NCBI RefSeq assembly: GCF_027921745.1
Contig: NC_079239.1
Span: 89,501-153,500, forward strand
Reading direction: 5' to 3'
Source of the DNA: Schizosaccharomyces osmophilus
Lineage: Eukaryota > Ascomycota > Schizosaccharomycetes > Schizosaccharomycetales > Schizosaccharomycetaceae
DNA length: 64,000 nucleotides
Part shown: one piece after another, positions 41,224-54,984 of the stretch
Layout of the letters: the number at the start of each line of letters is the position of its first letter
Position numbering within the stretch: the stretch's first letter is position 1
The notes under the pieces: generated by a model
What the model was told of the DNA's origin: nothing
What the model saw: the letters and a program-made list of their open reading frames with translations, nothing else
Databases searched by the model: none
Translations under genes and position numbers: made by a program

Positions 41224-42871
41224 ATGGGAAGAGAGATTATTACGATTCAAGCCGGGCAATGCGGTAATCAAAGTAAGTGTTTTTCATAGTTTGGAGCATA
41301 CTGCTAATTCATTTGCTTACAGTTGGTTCTCAGTTTTGGCAGCAACTGTGTCTTGAACATGGTATTAGCCCCGATGGCACTCTAGAAGATTACGCTACGG
41401 ATGGCGTGGATCGAAAAGACGTCTTCTTCTATCAGGTATGAACATAAGGATTGATTTGAATACTAACTAATCTTTTTATACAGTCAGATGATAATAGATA
41501 TATTCCAAGAGCACTTCTGATTGACCTTGAGCCAAGGGTAAGAGAAATCCCATTTACTAGTTTGTAGTAGACTAACTAACAAACGCCTTTAGGTGGTATC
41601 CAACATCCTTAGTGATACATACGGAAATCTATACAATCCAGAAAATATCTTGGTTACAAAAAATGGCGGCGGTGCTGGAAATAATTGGGCCCATGGGTAT
41701 TCTTACGCCGACCGGATTTTCGAAGATATCATGGACATGATTGACCGTGAAGCTGATGGAAGCGATTCTTTGGAAGGGTTTTCTCTTTTACATTCTATAG
41801 CTGGTGGTACAGGTTCAGGATTGGGCTCTTATTTGTTGGAACGCTTAAACGATAGATTTCCCAAAAAAATTGTCCAAACCTATTCCGTTTTTCCTAATAA
41901 TCAGTCGGTTTCTGATGTTGTCGTTCAACCATATAACAGTCTTCTCGCACTTAAGAGGTTAACTCTCAATGCTGACGCCGTTGTTGTTTTGGACAACGCC
42001 GCGCTGGCTCATATTGCTGCCGACCGTCTCCATATCCAAAACCCAACTTTTCATCAACAAAATCAACTGGTAGGCTCAATTTCTAAGTATCTGCTCTAAC
42101 GGCTTGTAGGTTTCTACTGTGATGTCTGCAAGTACCAACACCCTTCGATATCCTGGCTATATGAACAACGATTTAGTCAGTATTATCGCGTCTTTAATCC
42201 CAACTCCTCGTTGTCATTTCCTTTCTACATCATATACCCCATTTACGAACCAACAAGTGGAGGAAGCTAAAACAATTAGAAAAACAACTGTTTTAGAAGT
42301 CATGAGAAGGTTGCTTCAACCAAAAAACCGAATGGTGTCTGTAAATCCTAGTAAACAAAGTTGCTTTATTAGCCTGTTAAACATCATTCAAGGAGAAGCT
42401 GACCCCACTGATGTACACAAGTCTCTTCTCCGTATTCGTGAAAGAAAGCTTGCGACTTTCATACCTTGGGGACCCGCGAGTATCCAAGTCGCACTTTCCA
42501 AGAAATCTCCTTACATAAAAACAAATCATCGTGTTAGCGGATTGATGCTTGCAAACCATACGAGCATTGCGTCGGTAAGTATCATTTTGCAATTGGAGCA
42601 TCAATCATCAGAAATAATAGAATCTAATATTTGTTAGTTATTCAAGAGGACCCTAGATCAATATGATCGTTTGCGAAAACGAAATGCATTCCTTGACCAA
42701 TACAAAAAGGAGTCAATCTTTGAGGATAATTTGGACGAATTTGATTCTTCGAGGTATGTCATTTACATTTTAATTGTTCAAAAGCTTACGAGGTTTGTAA
42801 ACAGAGAGGTTGTCTCCAATTTGATTCAAGAGTATGAGGCATGTGAGAACCCTAATTATCTATCCATGTGA
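41224..42871 (+). CDS. gtb1: gamma-tubulin, seven exons
   Basis: Exons 41224-41272, 41323-41435, 41484-41537, 41593-42069, 42110-42574, 42638-42753 and 42805-42871 give 446 residues, the length of S. pombe gamma-tubulin. The start [20 protein letters not shown] is diagnostic. The GTP-binding tubulin signature is GGTGSGLGS in exon 4. Exon junction 4/5 restores [24 protein letters not shown]. The C-terminus is [13 protein letters not shown]. It nucleates microtubules at spindle pole bodies and cytoplasmic organising centres in the gamma-tubulin complex. The introns are 39-63 bases and cluster at the ends of the gene. It is the first gene of the chromosome-II-like block. Confidence 0.97.
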
Positions 42872-42995
42872 TGAGGTCTTGGGATTTAGACTCTTCTTAC
42901 AAGGAAGTAAAAATGTATAGCCATTAAAACGGTAAATAGCGAGGACTTAATGAATATGCAAAATCTAATATTTTCTATTTATACACAGATACTCG

Positions 42996-43764
42996 TTACA
43001 CTAACCTATGAAGCAAAGCACTCTTTCGTCGTTCCAACAAAATATTTTCTACCTCTTCGCGAGCCGGAACGTGCTCGATAACAATGGGGTTCCAATTCTC
43101 CAAGGAGTTGGGTTTTTCTTTTGATATACGATTTAATCGCTGATTAGATATGTCTTTCTCAAAGTCCTGTAATGAGGATTCTTCTTCCAAAGGTGTATAT
43201 CCGTAATACCAAGCATCAAGTTGCCGATGTTGCATCTCTTGTTTTCGTAAGCGTTCAGGTACAAAAGTCATATCAGCTTCAAATAACTCTTTTACACCAG
43301 GTAATTCTCTAGCACGTCCATAATAGCGATAATCATCGACTTCGCCAATCTTTTCACCATCATCTGCAAAGAGTTTTGCTTTTCTATATAAATAATTGAT
43401 TCCACCAAGTTCATGAATCTGGACTTCCCAAGCATGCTTCTCACGCATTAATTGATTAATAGCATCGTTCAAATCACGTATTTGATAATCCGGCAATTGA
43501 GCTAATTTGTTCGTTAGTGTCGATAGGATTCAATTCAATCATTGTACTGTTGTACTTACCACTCTGAATCTTGTTGATTTTTTTGGAAAGGTCTTTCACA
43601 ACACTTTGTCGGTGTTTTTCACAAGTAGCTACAGAATTTATATTTTTTATATTCCTTTGTCTTTTTTCAACAGGCTTGCTTCCGGCCACATACTAATTAA
43701 TGATTCGTTAGCCAGCAAGCACTTGCTATAGATGCGTTGACTCACATACCTGTTTTGAAGACAT
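42996..43764 (-). CDS. cwf12: Isy1-family splicing factor Cwf12, three exons
   Basis: Exons on the minus strand are 43764-43750, 43692-43560 and 43501-42996, giving 217 residues, as remembered for S. pombe Cwf12. Exon 1 is only 15 bases (MSSKQ). Exon 2 carries the family block [20 protein letters not shown]. The junction with exon 3 restores [14 protein letters not shown], then [12 protein letters not shown] and [11 protein letters not shown], all conserved in Isy1. It is a component of the Prp19-associated (Cdc5/Cwf) spliceosome complex and acts around the first catalytic step. It is convergent with gtb1, with 124 bases between stops. Confidence 0.93.
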
Positions 43765-44342
43765 TTTCACAACTTTTCCAAACGGATACCTCACAATTAA
43801 TCGTAAACTTTGACTTAACCTACGAGGAACGTGAAATCAATAAAAACAGTAAACTGGCTTATCGTTTATGCCAAGCATATGCAAATGCACACTTGTCCTA
43901 TTTTCCCGAAGGCGTTGTTTCTTTCAATGATTCTCTTTCACTCAAAAGAACGTTCAGTTAATTTCTTCTATAAAAGCAAATCTATAAAAACGAGGCAAGA
44001 GTATATTGAGACAGCGTTTTCCAACAGAGGATTCTATATGACCTCTTGCCTACCTTACCAATTCTGGTGGTCTTGTTTTGAACGTTCAAACACGCAAACT
44101 CATATAGTGAAACGCGTAAAATTGTGGTTTATCACTTAAGCAGTTTTAGCGACTCGAAAGGGAACGACATTAAACTGGATTCACGGTTTGCAAGGGAATC
44201 AGAACCCTGTGAATAAACACAGAAATACAAAGGAAAAAAAGGATTTTATTTATTATTTCTTTTAGAATACCAGATATTGATTTTGTTCGTTTGGAATTTT
44301 GAAAGGTACAGTGAACTCAATCCACATGCGCTTGGTTCTCCT
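43765..44342. other. cwf12/pch1 divergent upstream region
   Basis: Shared 0.58-kb promoter region. Two overlapping plus-strand frames (43737-44139) lack family features. No RNA gene. Confidence 0.5.
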
Positions 44343-45474
44343 ATGAAAGAAACATTTAGTACACCGGAAATTGATTGGCAAAGGTCTTCTCAATGGATAA
44401 TTAGAAAAGAAGACTTGGAATACACGCCTTCTGCTCTCGATGGAATTCCTTTGGTACAAGAACAAATCCAGAGGTCCAAAGGTTGTAACTTTATCATCAA
44501 TGTCGGCTTAAGATTAAAATTGTGAGTTCCTCTTTTCTGTAAAAAGAATGTTCAATTAACCTAGGTTAGGCCTCAAATTACACTAGCGACAGCGAATGCT
44601 TATTTTCATCGGTTTTATCTTCGATTTTCCTTGAAGGATTATCACTATTACGATATTGCAGCGACTTGTGTCTTTTTAGCAAGCAAAGTAGAAGATTCCA
44701 ATAGAAAGCTGAGAGATATTATCATCAACTGCGCAAAAGTTGCTCAAAAGAGTAACAACATCTTGATTGACGAGCAGACCAAAGAATACTGGCGCTGGCG
44801 GGACGTTATTTTATACACAGAAGAGATTATCCTAGAAGCACTATGCTTCGATTTTAAAGTAGATCACCCTTTCAATGATTTGATGCGCTTAATCCAAAAA
44901 CATGCTTCCGATCACAAAAACCTTACAAAAGTCGCCTGGACCTATATTAATGATAGTACGAGAAGCATTTCTTGTTTGCTTTTTCCAAGCAAAGTGATCG
45001 CAGCAGCTGCTTTCCAGTACGGCCTTGAAAAAACCAAAACATCACTTCCTCTGGATGAAGCGGGCACTTCTTTATGGCTTCTAGACTATAACGTTTCGAT
45101 GGATGATATACATGGTAAGCAGTGAGCATTAATTTTTCGTACTAATTGTTTCGATAGCTGTTATGAACTTGATCCATTCTTTGTACAGGCAAATCAACAG
45201 TGGAAAGCCTGTTGTTGCGCATGGTGAGACCAGATTAGACTCGCAAGTGTCAGCTTCTCATTCTACTACTCCTTCAACGATGGCTACAAATTCTGCTCAA
45301 TCAACACCGCAAAAGCAACCTGTCTCTACATCCCTTTCTTTTGAGATAGGTCAAAATGCCACTCCTTCTCGGGTTGATTCCCTTACCGCTTCTCATGAAC
45401 AGACAGAACAAGAACAAAACATTACCGAGACAGGCAAAAATGAAGAAACCCGGGAAGCGATGGAAATTAGCTAA
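44343..45474 (+). CDS. pch1: cyclin Pch1 (P-TEFb cyclin partner of Cdk9), three exons
   Basis: Exons 44343-44521, 44570-45114 and 45158-45474 give 346 residues (S. pombe Pch1 about 342). The N-terminus has SSQWIIRKEDLEYTPSALDG and IQRSKGCNFIINVGLRLKL. The cyclin box follows in exon 2 (FHRFYLRFSLKDYHYYDIAA, then LASKVEDSNRKLRDII and WRWRDVILYTEEIILEAL). Exon 3 is a Ser/Thr/Gln-rich tail. It activates Cdk9 to phosphorylate Spt5 and the Pol II C-terminal domain during elongation. The ATG at 44277 used by the longest simple frame is less likely, since family similarity begins after 44343. Intron 2 has TACTAAT and TAG. Confidence 0.93.
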
Positions 45475-45600
45475 AAGAAATATAATAAACTTTAAATCGT
45501 CTTGATTTTTTCGGTATTAGATCTTTACCTAACTTAAAATATGATAGTACTCTACAAATGGGTCTGTAGTAAGCGAAGTAAAACAAAGGAAAAACATTTC

Positions 45601-46617
45601 TTATTTCCCATGCTTGTCCTCCATTTGGTTATCCAGAATTCGTATTTCCCGGGATTTTTTGGCTCGCCAACTCAGATATGTATATTTACATATGTCTTTC
45701 ACAAACAGGGCAAAAATACTACCCAGAATACTTTTCTGCACCTTCGATAAGGTCTTTGGGAAAAGTTGTCCCAAAAATCTTCCTGCTAAAGGAAATAAGA
45801 TAATTGGTCGTAGAACCCGAAGAAGTTCATTTGTAATTACGTCTAAAAACATATGAGCAACTGAAAAAAAAGTCCGTAATTCAGAGTCTTTTACTTCTGC
45901 ATCCTCATCAGTCACAAGGCTTTGGTTCTCAATCTGGTGATCTAGTTTTCGGAGCCAGTCTTTCTTTGATTCTTCGTCGTCTTCCTGTGGATATACCAAA
46001 ATCTTTTGTTTGAGATAGCTCGTTAGCTCTTTGTGAATAGAGCGTATCCATGGCAAAGCACAAAATAATATCTGCGTAGTTGAAAATCGATCTACACAGA
46101 TATAAACAGAGCAATGAATAAATAAACTAATGCCAATGTCATAAGATGGTGCTTCACAAAACCGCACGAGCATGCAAGGAAGAATTGGAAGAATGGCCAA
46201 CGAAAACAATGGTCGTTGCATCACAAATAGCATCGATTTTTCATCGGCCACCTGGCGACATGCCCAAAGCCCTGTCTCTCTGAATATTCCATACACAGAC
46301 TTAGTTATACCAAGACAAAGGCCTGTTCCAAGTGCGACCTGTGCTAATCCAGATTCGATATTTTGACAAAGGCCGACGGCATGTAAGAACCAGCTTTTGC
46401 TTTTCATAAATCGAGCAATTCTATATTCACTAAGGCATTGAGGACATCTAGTGTTTGATGAACTTGTAACGTACGTGACTAAGCAGTTTTCATGGGCTAT
46501 CAAAGAGCATTTGCAAGGTCGTCTCCAGGGACTTTTAGCACTGCGCACCCCATCAAACTCATCATAGCAAATCCAACATCGCAAAGGGTGGGTTTTATCA
46601 ACGCAGGAACTTTCCAT
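45601..46617 (-). CDS. RING-CH (MARCH-type) membrane E3 ubiquitin ligase
   Basis: 338 residues. A C4HC3 RING-CH domain lies at the N-terminus: CWICYDEFDG (first Cys 14), PCKCSLIAHENCLVTYV, CPQCLSEYRI. Several hydrophobic segments follow (for example VALGTGLCLGITKSVYGIF, LFSLAILPILPCMLVRF). The C-terminal half has an acidic linker and more apolar stretches. The layout suggests an organelle-membrane ligase for protein quality control or trafficking, but the target is unknown. It matches S. pombe SPBC32F12.07c by position and type. It is convergent with pch1. Confidence 0.9.
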   Translation of the reverse strand: MESSCVDKTHPLRCWICYDEFDGVRSAKSPWRRPCKCSLIAHENCLVTYVTSSSNTRCPQCLSEYRIARFMKSKSWFLHAVGLCQNIESGLAQVALGTGLCLGITKSVYGIFRETGLWACRQVADEKSMLFVMQRPLFSLAILPILPCMLVRFCEAPSYDIGISLFIHCSVYICVDRFSTTQILFCALPWIRSIHKELTSYLKQKILVYPQEDDEESKKDWLRKLDHQIENQSLVTDEDAEVKDSELRTFFSVAHMFLDVITNELLRVLRPIILFPLAGRFLGQLFPKTLSKVQKSILGSIFALFVKDICKYTYLSWRAKKSREIRILDNQMEDKHGK

Positions 46618-46898
46618 TACTATCGTACAACTTTAAATTATGTCGTCCAACAATAAATAGAAGTTAGTGAATATTTGAGGCAAATGATTGCATTTTCTAT
46701 CCAAAATGGAAAATTGAATTGCCTTTTCGACTAATGTATCAGAAGAGATCGAATTTTATGGAGTTTTGACTATCCTTCGAAAAGTGGAATGAAAAGGGTA
46801 GAAAGCTACTTCCGAGGGACCAACAAGTATAGCAATAAATAAATTAAAATAAAATGAATACTAAAAAACAAAAGAAATTATAAAATGTTGAAAAGTAG

Positions 46899-47720
46899 CT
46901 AATGGGGTTGATTGCGCTGAGTATTTGCTGGATGTGTGGATGAACGTAAGATGGAATTTGGCCTTCTAGGAAGGACGGGAGGACGTCGTGTACCAGTCAT
47001 AGTCATCGACGAAGTTCGCTCCGGAGGACGAAGACGGGAAGAGCTTCTTGAGTATAAACTACGTCTTGAGGCGCTCGATGCCCTTGGCTGGACTTGCGGA
47101 TCATGAGAAGTAGCCGTCGATGTGGATGCGGGATATGAAGAAGAAGCATTACGACTTGGTATGGTAGCCCTTGGTCTTGGAACGGAAGAGTAAGAGGTAA
47201 TTCTTCTATTTGCAGAGGTGTTCAGAGTAGAGGGACGGCTTGCACTACCAGCAATAGACGAAGAGGGCCGAGGAGAGGGGATAGAGGAAGAGTTACGAGA
47301 AGGAATCGAAGATACTCTTGAATTTCTTCCTCGAAAAGTACTTGAGCGTTTCTTTTGAGCTACTAAGGCTTCCTCTCTTTCTCGCCGTGCCTGCTCTTCT
47401 GCTTGGCGTTGGCGCTGTATCTGTAGTTGTTGCTGTTTTTCTAGTTCTTGCTCTTGCTGTACCTTTTCCTTTTGTAATACCTCGATTTCCTCAAGGTCCT
47501 GCATGGGCCCCTTCCAGTCTGTATTCAGTAACAACTGCTGCGTGTGATCTGTTTGGCTCTGTATCGAGGACCAAATATTTACTAGTTGATTAGCAGACTG
47601 AATGGACCCTTCAAAAGAATGAAGTTTTTCTGAAGATATTCTCAAACTCCCTGTAAGTTTTTCAACCACTTCATTAAATGCCTTTAGCAGCTGAAGCTCT
47701 TGTCGTAAGTCGCCCGACAT
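46899..47720 (-). CDS. duo1: DASH complex subunit Duo1
   Basis: 273 residues from the ATG at 47720; the open frame extends two codons upstream but only through a TTG. The first 75 residues (LRQELQLLKAFNEVVEKLTG through WSSIQSQTDHTQQLLL) form the Duo1 helical region. A coiled coil rich in Gln/Glu/Arg follows (about 85-125). The long C-terminal half is Ser/Pro/Arg-rich and basic, as expected for a microtubule-binding tail. DASH rings couple kinetochores to spindle microtubules. Neighbours fit SPBC32F12.08c. Confidence 0.88.
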   Translation of the reverse strand: MSGDLRQELQLLKAFNEVVEKLTGSLRISSEKLHSFEGSIQSANQLVNIWSSIQSQTDHTQQLLLNTDWKGPMQDLEEIEVLQKEKVQQEQELEKQQQLQIQRQRQAEEQARREREEALVAQKKRSSTFRGRNSRVSSIPSRNSSSIPSPRPSSSIAGSASRPSTLNTSANRRITSYSSVPRPRATIPSRNASSSYPASTSTATSHDPQVQPRASSASRRSLYSRSSSRLRPPERTSSMTMTGTRRPPVLPRRPNSILRSSTHPANTQRNQPH

Positions 47721-49204
47721 TTTCAATTATATAGTAGTAAAAGTGCCTTGAAGATGTCCTTTTTTATACAATGAAGCTGGTTTAGTGAATTTTATAAAAT
47801 CATCAGCTAGTCTGAAGCCTTTCAGTAAGGAAAGTAAATTAGTGCAAGTAAATCTAGAGGTAGATGGTTTATGTTAAGTAAGGGAATTTAAAGAAACAAG
47901 AAAAAACTTCGCAAGTATAAATCAACAACTGCTGTGCCATTACTTTCTTTTCGTTGCAGTGCTTCGCTCCTTTGAAGCTAGGCGATGAAACTGAGTGAAT
48001 GCATGTGAGCCTTGCATGAAACTTTTTTGTTAAGCGCATTCAGTTTTTCATCATATTTAATGGTAATTTAAAAAAAAAAAGTAAAATAAATTGCTGTTGA
48101 TCCCAGTAATGGAGGTTGGTCAGAATAATAAGATTTACATGCACAAAGGAAAAAAAAAAAAAAGCATAAATTAAACTAGCTTACAATGCTTAATACCAAT
48201 TCGCTCAAAGCCTTCTTGATTAATTTTCTTTCAGTTTACCGTTCGTGTGCGATTATCAGATTTTCTTTTGTTTACTAGCTGCAAATGAAGAAAACAGCCT
48301 ACTATGCTTTGATGAAATTTCAAGAATAGTTTTTCAATGTAACAAAGAAATATAAAATAGGAATCACGGGAGACAATAGAAAAGAATTACAAAGAGTATG
48401 AAATTATTGTTTAATGTCCTTCCGTGTAGATTGTTACTCTGTTTGTTTACTTTGCTACCTGCGAAAACAATGAGTGGTTTGTGTCGCGTCGCGATTTAGC
48501 AACAACACTCATCCACCCATTGTAAGTAAAACATAAAAACGCGAGTTTTTATGAATTGAAGGGTTGCTGAGCTTTATTTCTTTTGTCGAGAAAGTTATCT
48601 TTGCTTGCTTCACCGAAGGTTTATTAAAAAGTCGTTCCTTGACGAAAAAGAGCCCTGCTGCTCTCTGAGTGGAAGATACAAATTCATTGAATTCCCAATC
48701 TATAGACAATTTTGGTTACTAAATTTTAGCTCAAGACCCAAGGTTCATGAGTTTTTATTAAAAAAGTCCATTTAGTTGCTTACAATCACAGTTGTTATTG
48801 TTTCAACAGGTTTTAATTTACCTCTTTTTGATTATTATCGTGGGCATTATATTACTAAAAAAATTCTTGGACTGAAAAGTTTTACAAAGTCTGCGTTTGC
48901 ATCCCAACTTTTTGGGTTCATTTTATTTTGATTTGTTTTTATAAATCTATTTTGTTATTCTGGTCTTTTTTGATTTAACTTTCGTTTTGTGAATTGCAAA
49001 GCTTAGTTTTCTTTGTTATTATTCACCGTTAAGGGAGGAACCGTATCTAAAGCTCTTTCTTCCAGGACCACATTCTATAGCACTACCCTCACAAAATACT
49101 AAAGATTTTTATCTGTTTCGTTTATTTGAATTGCTGAGTCTTTGAGAATAACTTTATTGTTGCTCTATCTATCATCAATTACTCTTTTACTGAACCCCAA
49201 AAAA
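47721..49204. promoter_or_regulatory. duo1/rum1 divergent upstream region (1.5 kb)
   Basis: Long divergent spacer. TGTTTGTTTAC at 48440-48450 is a perfect reverse match to FLEX. There are A10-A13 tracts near 48070 and 48149. No ORF with family features. The size suggests a long rum1 leader or complex control. Confidence 0.5.
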
Positions 49205-49882
49205 ATGGAGCCTACTACTCCGCCTTTGCGGCCTGTATGTACTCCAACTACTCCAGAGTCACCATCGAATTCCAAAATTGATCTTGAAAGCTACTTTGAC
49301 TCTGAGACGAACGACTCAAGTACCAGGTATACTGGGTTACCGAACGCCGAAGCTTCTTGCAATGGGCTCCCACCCACACCTGCGAAAACTCCCAAAAAGC
49401 GACTGTTTCCTTCTTTACTTCGAGAACGAAACAATCAGACGCTCCCACTCATCGAAGAAGATGCTGATAATAATCCGTTTTTGGGACCTCCTGCGTCAGC
49501 TGAGGTGGTTGCGAAACGGAAACGTGAGTTGGAAGCACCTCCATCGGATGGTTTATTTTATGTTTTCCGCGGGAAAAAGGTGAAAAAAATGTTCTCAGGA
49601 GGAACAGACTCGTCATCACTGAAACCCAGACGACTATTTCCAGAAGCTGCAAGCAGTTCCACAGCAACGCCTTTCTCTCGCACGATGGAGACTTCTCAGC
49701 AACCTCACATTGGCGTTCTTCCTCCAGACTGTAATCATGAACAAAAGTCCTTGTATGGATCATCATCTCTTTTTGGGTCAGCCACTGCTGCATCATCACC
49801 ATTCCGAAATCGTGGTTCCCATCCACCCCCCTCTCATACTTCTTCATTTAACAATGGAAGGAACCACCAACTTCCGAGGTGA
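49205..49882 (+). CDS. rum1: CDK inhibitor Rum1
   Basis: 225 residues from ATG 49205 (S. pombe Rum1 is 230). The start MEPTTPPLRPVCTPTTPESP and the block PPTPAKTPKKRLFPSLL are shared with S. pombe Rum1; the two T-P sites in PPTPAKTP are the known CDK/MAPK phosphorylation sites that trigger its degradation. The central inhibitory region contains PPSDGLFYVFRGKKVKKMF. The C-terminus is low in conservation and Ser/Pro rich. It blocks Cdc2-cyclin B in G1 and is removed by the SCF (Pop1/Pop2) pathway. The frame opens upstream at 49142 with a non-ATG codon, but the family start is at 49205. Confidence 0.93.
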   Translation: MEPTTPPLRPVCTPTTPESPSNSKIDLESYFDSETNDSSTRYTGLPNAEASCNGLPPTPAKTPKKRLFPSLLRERNNQTLPLIEEDADNNPFLGPPASAEVVAKRKRELEAPPSDGLFYVFRGKKVKKMFSGGTDSSSLKPRRLFPEAASSSTATPFSRTMETSQQPHIGVLPPDCNHEQKSLYGSSSLFGSATAASSPFRNRGSHPPPSHTSSFNNGRNHQLPR

Positions 49883-51208
49883 TAGGCAAACTTGGGGGTT
49901 CTTTAAATTTCCACTTTGATCGTTGTGTTTCCTCGTATAATATATGATTTGTGTATTTATCCGTACGCTTAATGAAGAAAGATAGGATTTCTTTTTCACT
50001 CACCTTCTCTCTCTCTCTCTTATTCCCCTTCTTTTTTCAGTGCTGGCCGCTGGTAATGTTTGTCTATGGCAACCGTCATGAAATAACTATATAAGTATTA
50101 TTTAACGGTTGATGTTTGCATATCGATTCCTTTAATTCAACGAGATATCCCAGAGTATGGTACTTTTAAGGCAGGTTCCAACAAAAAAGACATACTTTCC
50201 ACTTTCCTTTATAACTACTGATGATTTTATTTTCGCATTCCTATAGTAATCCTATAATACAATTCGCCTCCTGTAATAATTGTTTTTGACCTTGTCATCT
50301 CGAAGAAGTCCAAGGTTTTACGAGGGTTTTTCTTTAACATTGAAACAGGCATAAATAATTGATGCAAATTTTTTTAACGTTTTTTTGTTTTTTTTTTATG
50401 TGTTTTGAAAACTTGATTTTGACTTCAATAAGAACAGATGAAAAGATTTAGTAGAAGGTTGTTTTTTATTATACTGTTTAATTTTGTAATTCCGTTCCTT
50501 GGATTGCTTGTTTCCCTTATTCTTTCTCACCATTTATTTATGATTTTTTTTCTATTTTTTTGTTTATTTACTTTTTTTCAATAACTCCATCCTTATTCAA
50601 GGGAACGATGCATTCAGCAAAGTTGTTTGTCCATATCTTTGGGTTACGCTACTAGTTGAACCTTGTCTTGTGTCAAACCATGGCATTGGTTATCAACGCT
50701 GCCGACCCTGAAATTCAAAGCTAAAAGCCATCCAAACGATTCATTCCTACAGACTAGAGAAGTCCTCATTGAAAGAAAAAGTCCAGGAAGAGATTCAAAC
50801 TTTTTGCTCCGAAGAATTCGGACCTATGGTTGAAATTTACAGTTGTAAAAGGTGTTTGTTTACTGGATGAATTGTTTGTTATGGTATGACGTGGCGTATA
50901 TAGAAAGACAGCAACCAACACCATTGGTGACAAAGGCGTGGGGCTATTTCGTTAAGTTTCGTTATACTGCGGGTTCGTTTGTTTATATACTAAGCAAGGT
51001 CTTTGCACTTGCCCTCAGCATATACTCACTTGGAGTTGACAAGCCAGCTCGAAAAAAAATCATCTTTTCACGAAACGTGTTATATAATAAGTCTTATTAT
51101 TGTTAACGAAGTTTCTAATTTACGTTCCTTTGAAGCATAAAACACTTGCTTTAATTTGTTTGCATTTACGATATATTTGTTTGACGATCCCTTGAAAGCA
51201 TTTGCATA
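49883..51208. other. rum1-pgm1 intergenic region (1.3 kb)
   Basis: T-rich, with a CT dinucleotide tract near 50007-50022 and long T runs between 50370 and 50580. A small frame at 50852-51106 has no features. No RNA gene recognised. Confidence 0.5.
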
Positions 51209-52873
51209 ATGATTGAAACGATTGCTACGAAGCCTTTTGAAGGCCAACGCCCTGGTACCTCTGGCTTGCGTAAGAAGGTGACCGTTTTCCAGCAACCGGG
51301 CTATTTGGAGAATTTTGTCCAAGCCACTATGGATGTCGTGGAACCGTCCTCCAAGGGCTCAAAGTTAGTCTTGGGCGGTGATGGTAGATATCTGAATGAC
51401 CATGCCATTCAAGTCATTTGCTCGATCGCTGCCGGAAACGGTGTCGAAAAGCTAGTCATTGGTGTTGATGGCTACTTGTCCACTCCTGCCGCTAGTCATA
51501 TTATCCGCAAATACAAGTTACATGGTGGTATTATTTTAACTGCTTCTCATAATGCCGGTGGTCCCAACAACGACTTTGGTATCAAATATAACCTTAGCAA
51601 TGGTGCTCCCGCTCCCGAGGGAGTGACTGATAAGATGTACTCGATCACCAAGACCATTTCTGAATACAAGAGAGTTCAAATCCCCCAAGTTGACTTGAGT
51701 ACGGTTGGTGAACGCAAGTATGGTCCCTTGACGGTAGAAATTATTGACCCTGTCAAGGACTATGTGGAGTTTATGAAGCAAATTTTTGATTTTAATTTAA
51801 TTCGCAGCTTTATTTCCAAGAACCCCGACTTCACATTTGTTTTCGATGCTCTTCACGGTGTAACTGGTCCCTATGGATTGGCCATTTTCCACAAAGAACT
51901 TGGATTACCCGAGAACTCTTGTGATAACTGCCAGCCCTTAAAGGACTTTGGTGGTGGCCATCCTGATCCCAACCTGACCTATGCCAAGTCTTTGGTTGAA
52001 CGGGTGAAGCGCGAAAAGATTGTGTTTGGTGCCGCTTCCGATGGTGATGGTGATCGAAACATGATTTACGGATACGAATCGTTCGTTACCCCTAGTGACA
52101 GTGTTGCTTTGATTGCCCACCACGCGGACTTGATTCCCTATTTCCGCGAAGGAGGTATCCATGGCTATGCTCGTTCGATGCCCACCTCAGGAGCCATTGA
52201 TTTGGTTGGTAAATACAAGGGCAAGGCTGTTTATGAAGTGCCTACGGGATGGAAGTTCTTTTGCAATTTGTTTGATGCAAAGCGCTTGTCTGTTTGTGGT
52301 GAAGAATCCTTTGGAACGGGTAGTGACCACATCCGTGAGAAGGATGGTATGTGGGGTATTTTGAGTTGGTTGAACATTTTGGCAGCTTTGAATGCACAAA
52401 ACCCCAAGATCAAGACGATTAAGGATGTGATGAAAGATTTCTACAGCATTTATGGACGAACCTTCTTTACACGTTATGATTATGAAGAATTGGACGGCGA
52501 GGGAGCATCCAAGGTGATTCAAAAGTTCCGTTCGATTGTGGAAGCGAAGGATGCTACAGGCAAGGAAGTTGCCCCAGGATTTGTGATTGCAAAGGCAGGA
52601 GATTTCGTGTACCATGATGTAGTGGATGGAAGTGTGAGTGAGCACCAAGGATTGTATGCCAAGTTTGAGAACGGCAGTCGAATTGTGACTCGACTTTCGG
52701 GAACAGGATCTAGTGGAGCAACTTTGCGCTTGTACATTGAGAAGCATGAATCTGATGCTAGCAAGTATGAGGTGGATACACAAGAGGCCCTGAAGCCAGT
52801 GATTGGAGTGGCATTAGATTTACTGTCTTTGGAAGCATTGACGGGAAGAAAGGAGCCTACAGTAATTACGTAA
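51209..52873 (+). CDS. pgm1: phosphoglucomutase
   Basis: 554 residues, full length and intron-free. The catalytic serine is S113 in LTASHNAGGP. The metal-binding loop is SDGDGDRN (about 276-284). The sugar-binding loop is GEESFGTGSDH, and the phosphate-binding loop near the C-terminus is RLSGTGSSGATLR. It interconverts glucose-1-phosphate and glucose-6-phosphate in the cytosol, feeding UDP-glucose and cell-wall synthesis. Codon use is that of a highly expressed gene. It corresponds to SPBC32F12.10 by position. Confidence 0.97.
   Translation: MIETIATKPFEGQRPGTSGLRKKVTVFQQPGYLENFVQATMDVVEPSSKGSKLVLGGDGRYLNDHAIQVICSIAAGNGVEKLVIGVDGYLSTPAASHIIRKYKLHGGIILTASHNAGGPNNDFGIKYNLSNGAPAPEGVTDKMYSITKTISEYKRVQIPQVDLSTVGERKYGPLTVEIIDPVKDYVEFMKQIFDFNLIRSFISKNPDFTFVFDALHGVTGPYGLAIFHKELGLPENSCDNCQPLKDFGGGHPDPNLTYAKSLVERVKREKIVFGAASDGDGDRNMIYGYESFVTPSDSVALIAHHADLIPYFREGGIHGYARSMPTSGAIDLVGKYKGKAVYEVPTGWKFFCNLFDAKRLSVCGEESFGTGSDHIREKDGMWGILSWLNILAALNAQNPKIKTIKDVMKDFYSIYGRTFFTRYDYEELDGEGASKVIQKFRSIVEAKDATGKEVAPGFVIAKAGDFVYHDVVDGSVSEHQGLYAKFENGSRIVTRLSGTGSSGATLRLYIEKHESDASKYEVDTQEALKPVIGVALDLLSLEALTGRKEPTVIT

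Positions 52874-54984
<2,111 letters not shown>

Noticed and set aside
45541-45856. Plus-strand frames over the RING-CH gene
   Set aside because: Antisense shadows of a well-supported gene.
50852-51106. 84-codon frame before pgm1
   Set aside because: No features; it runs into the promoter of pgm1.
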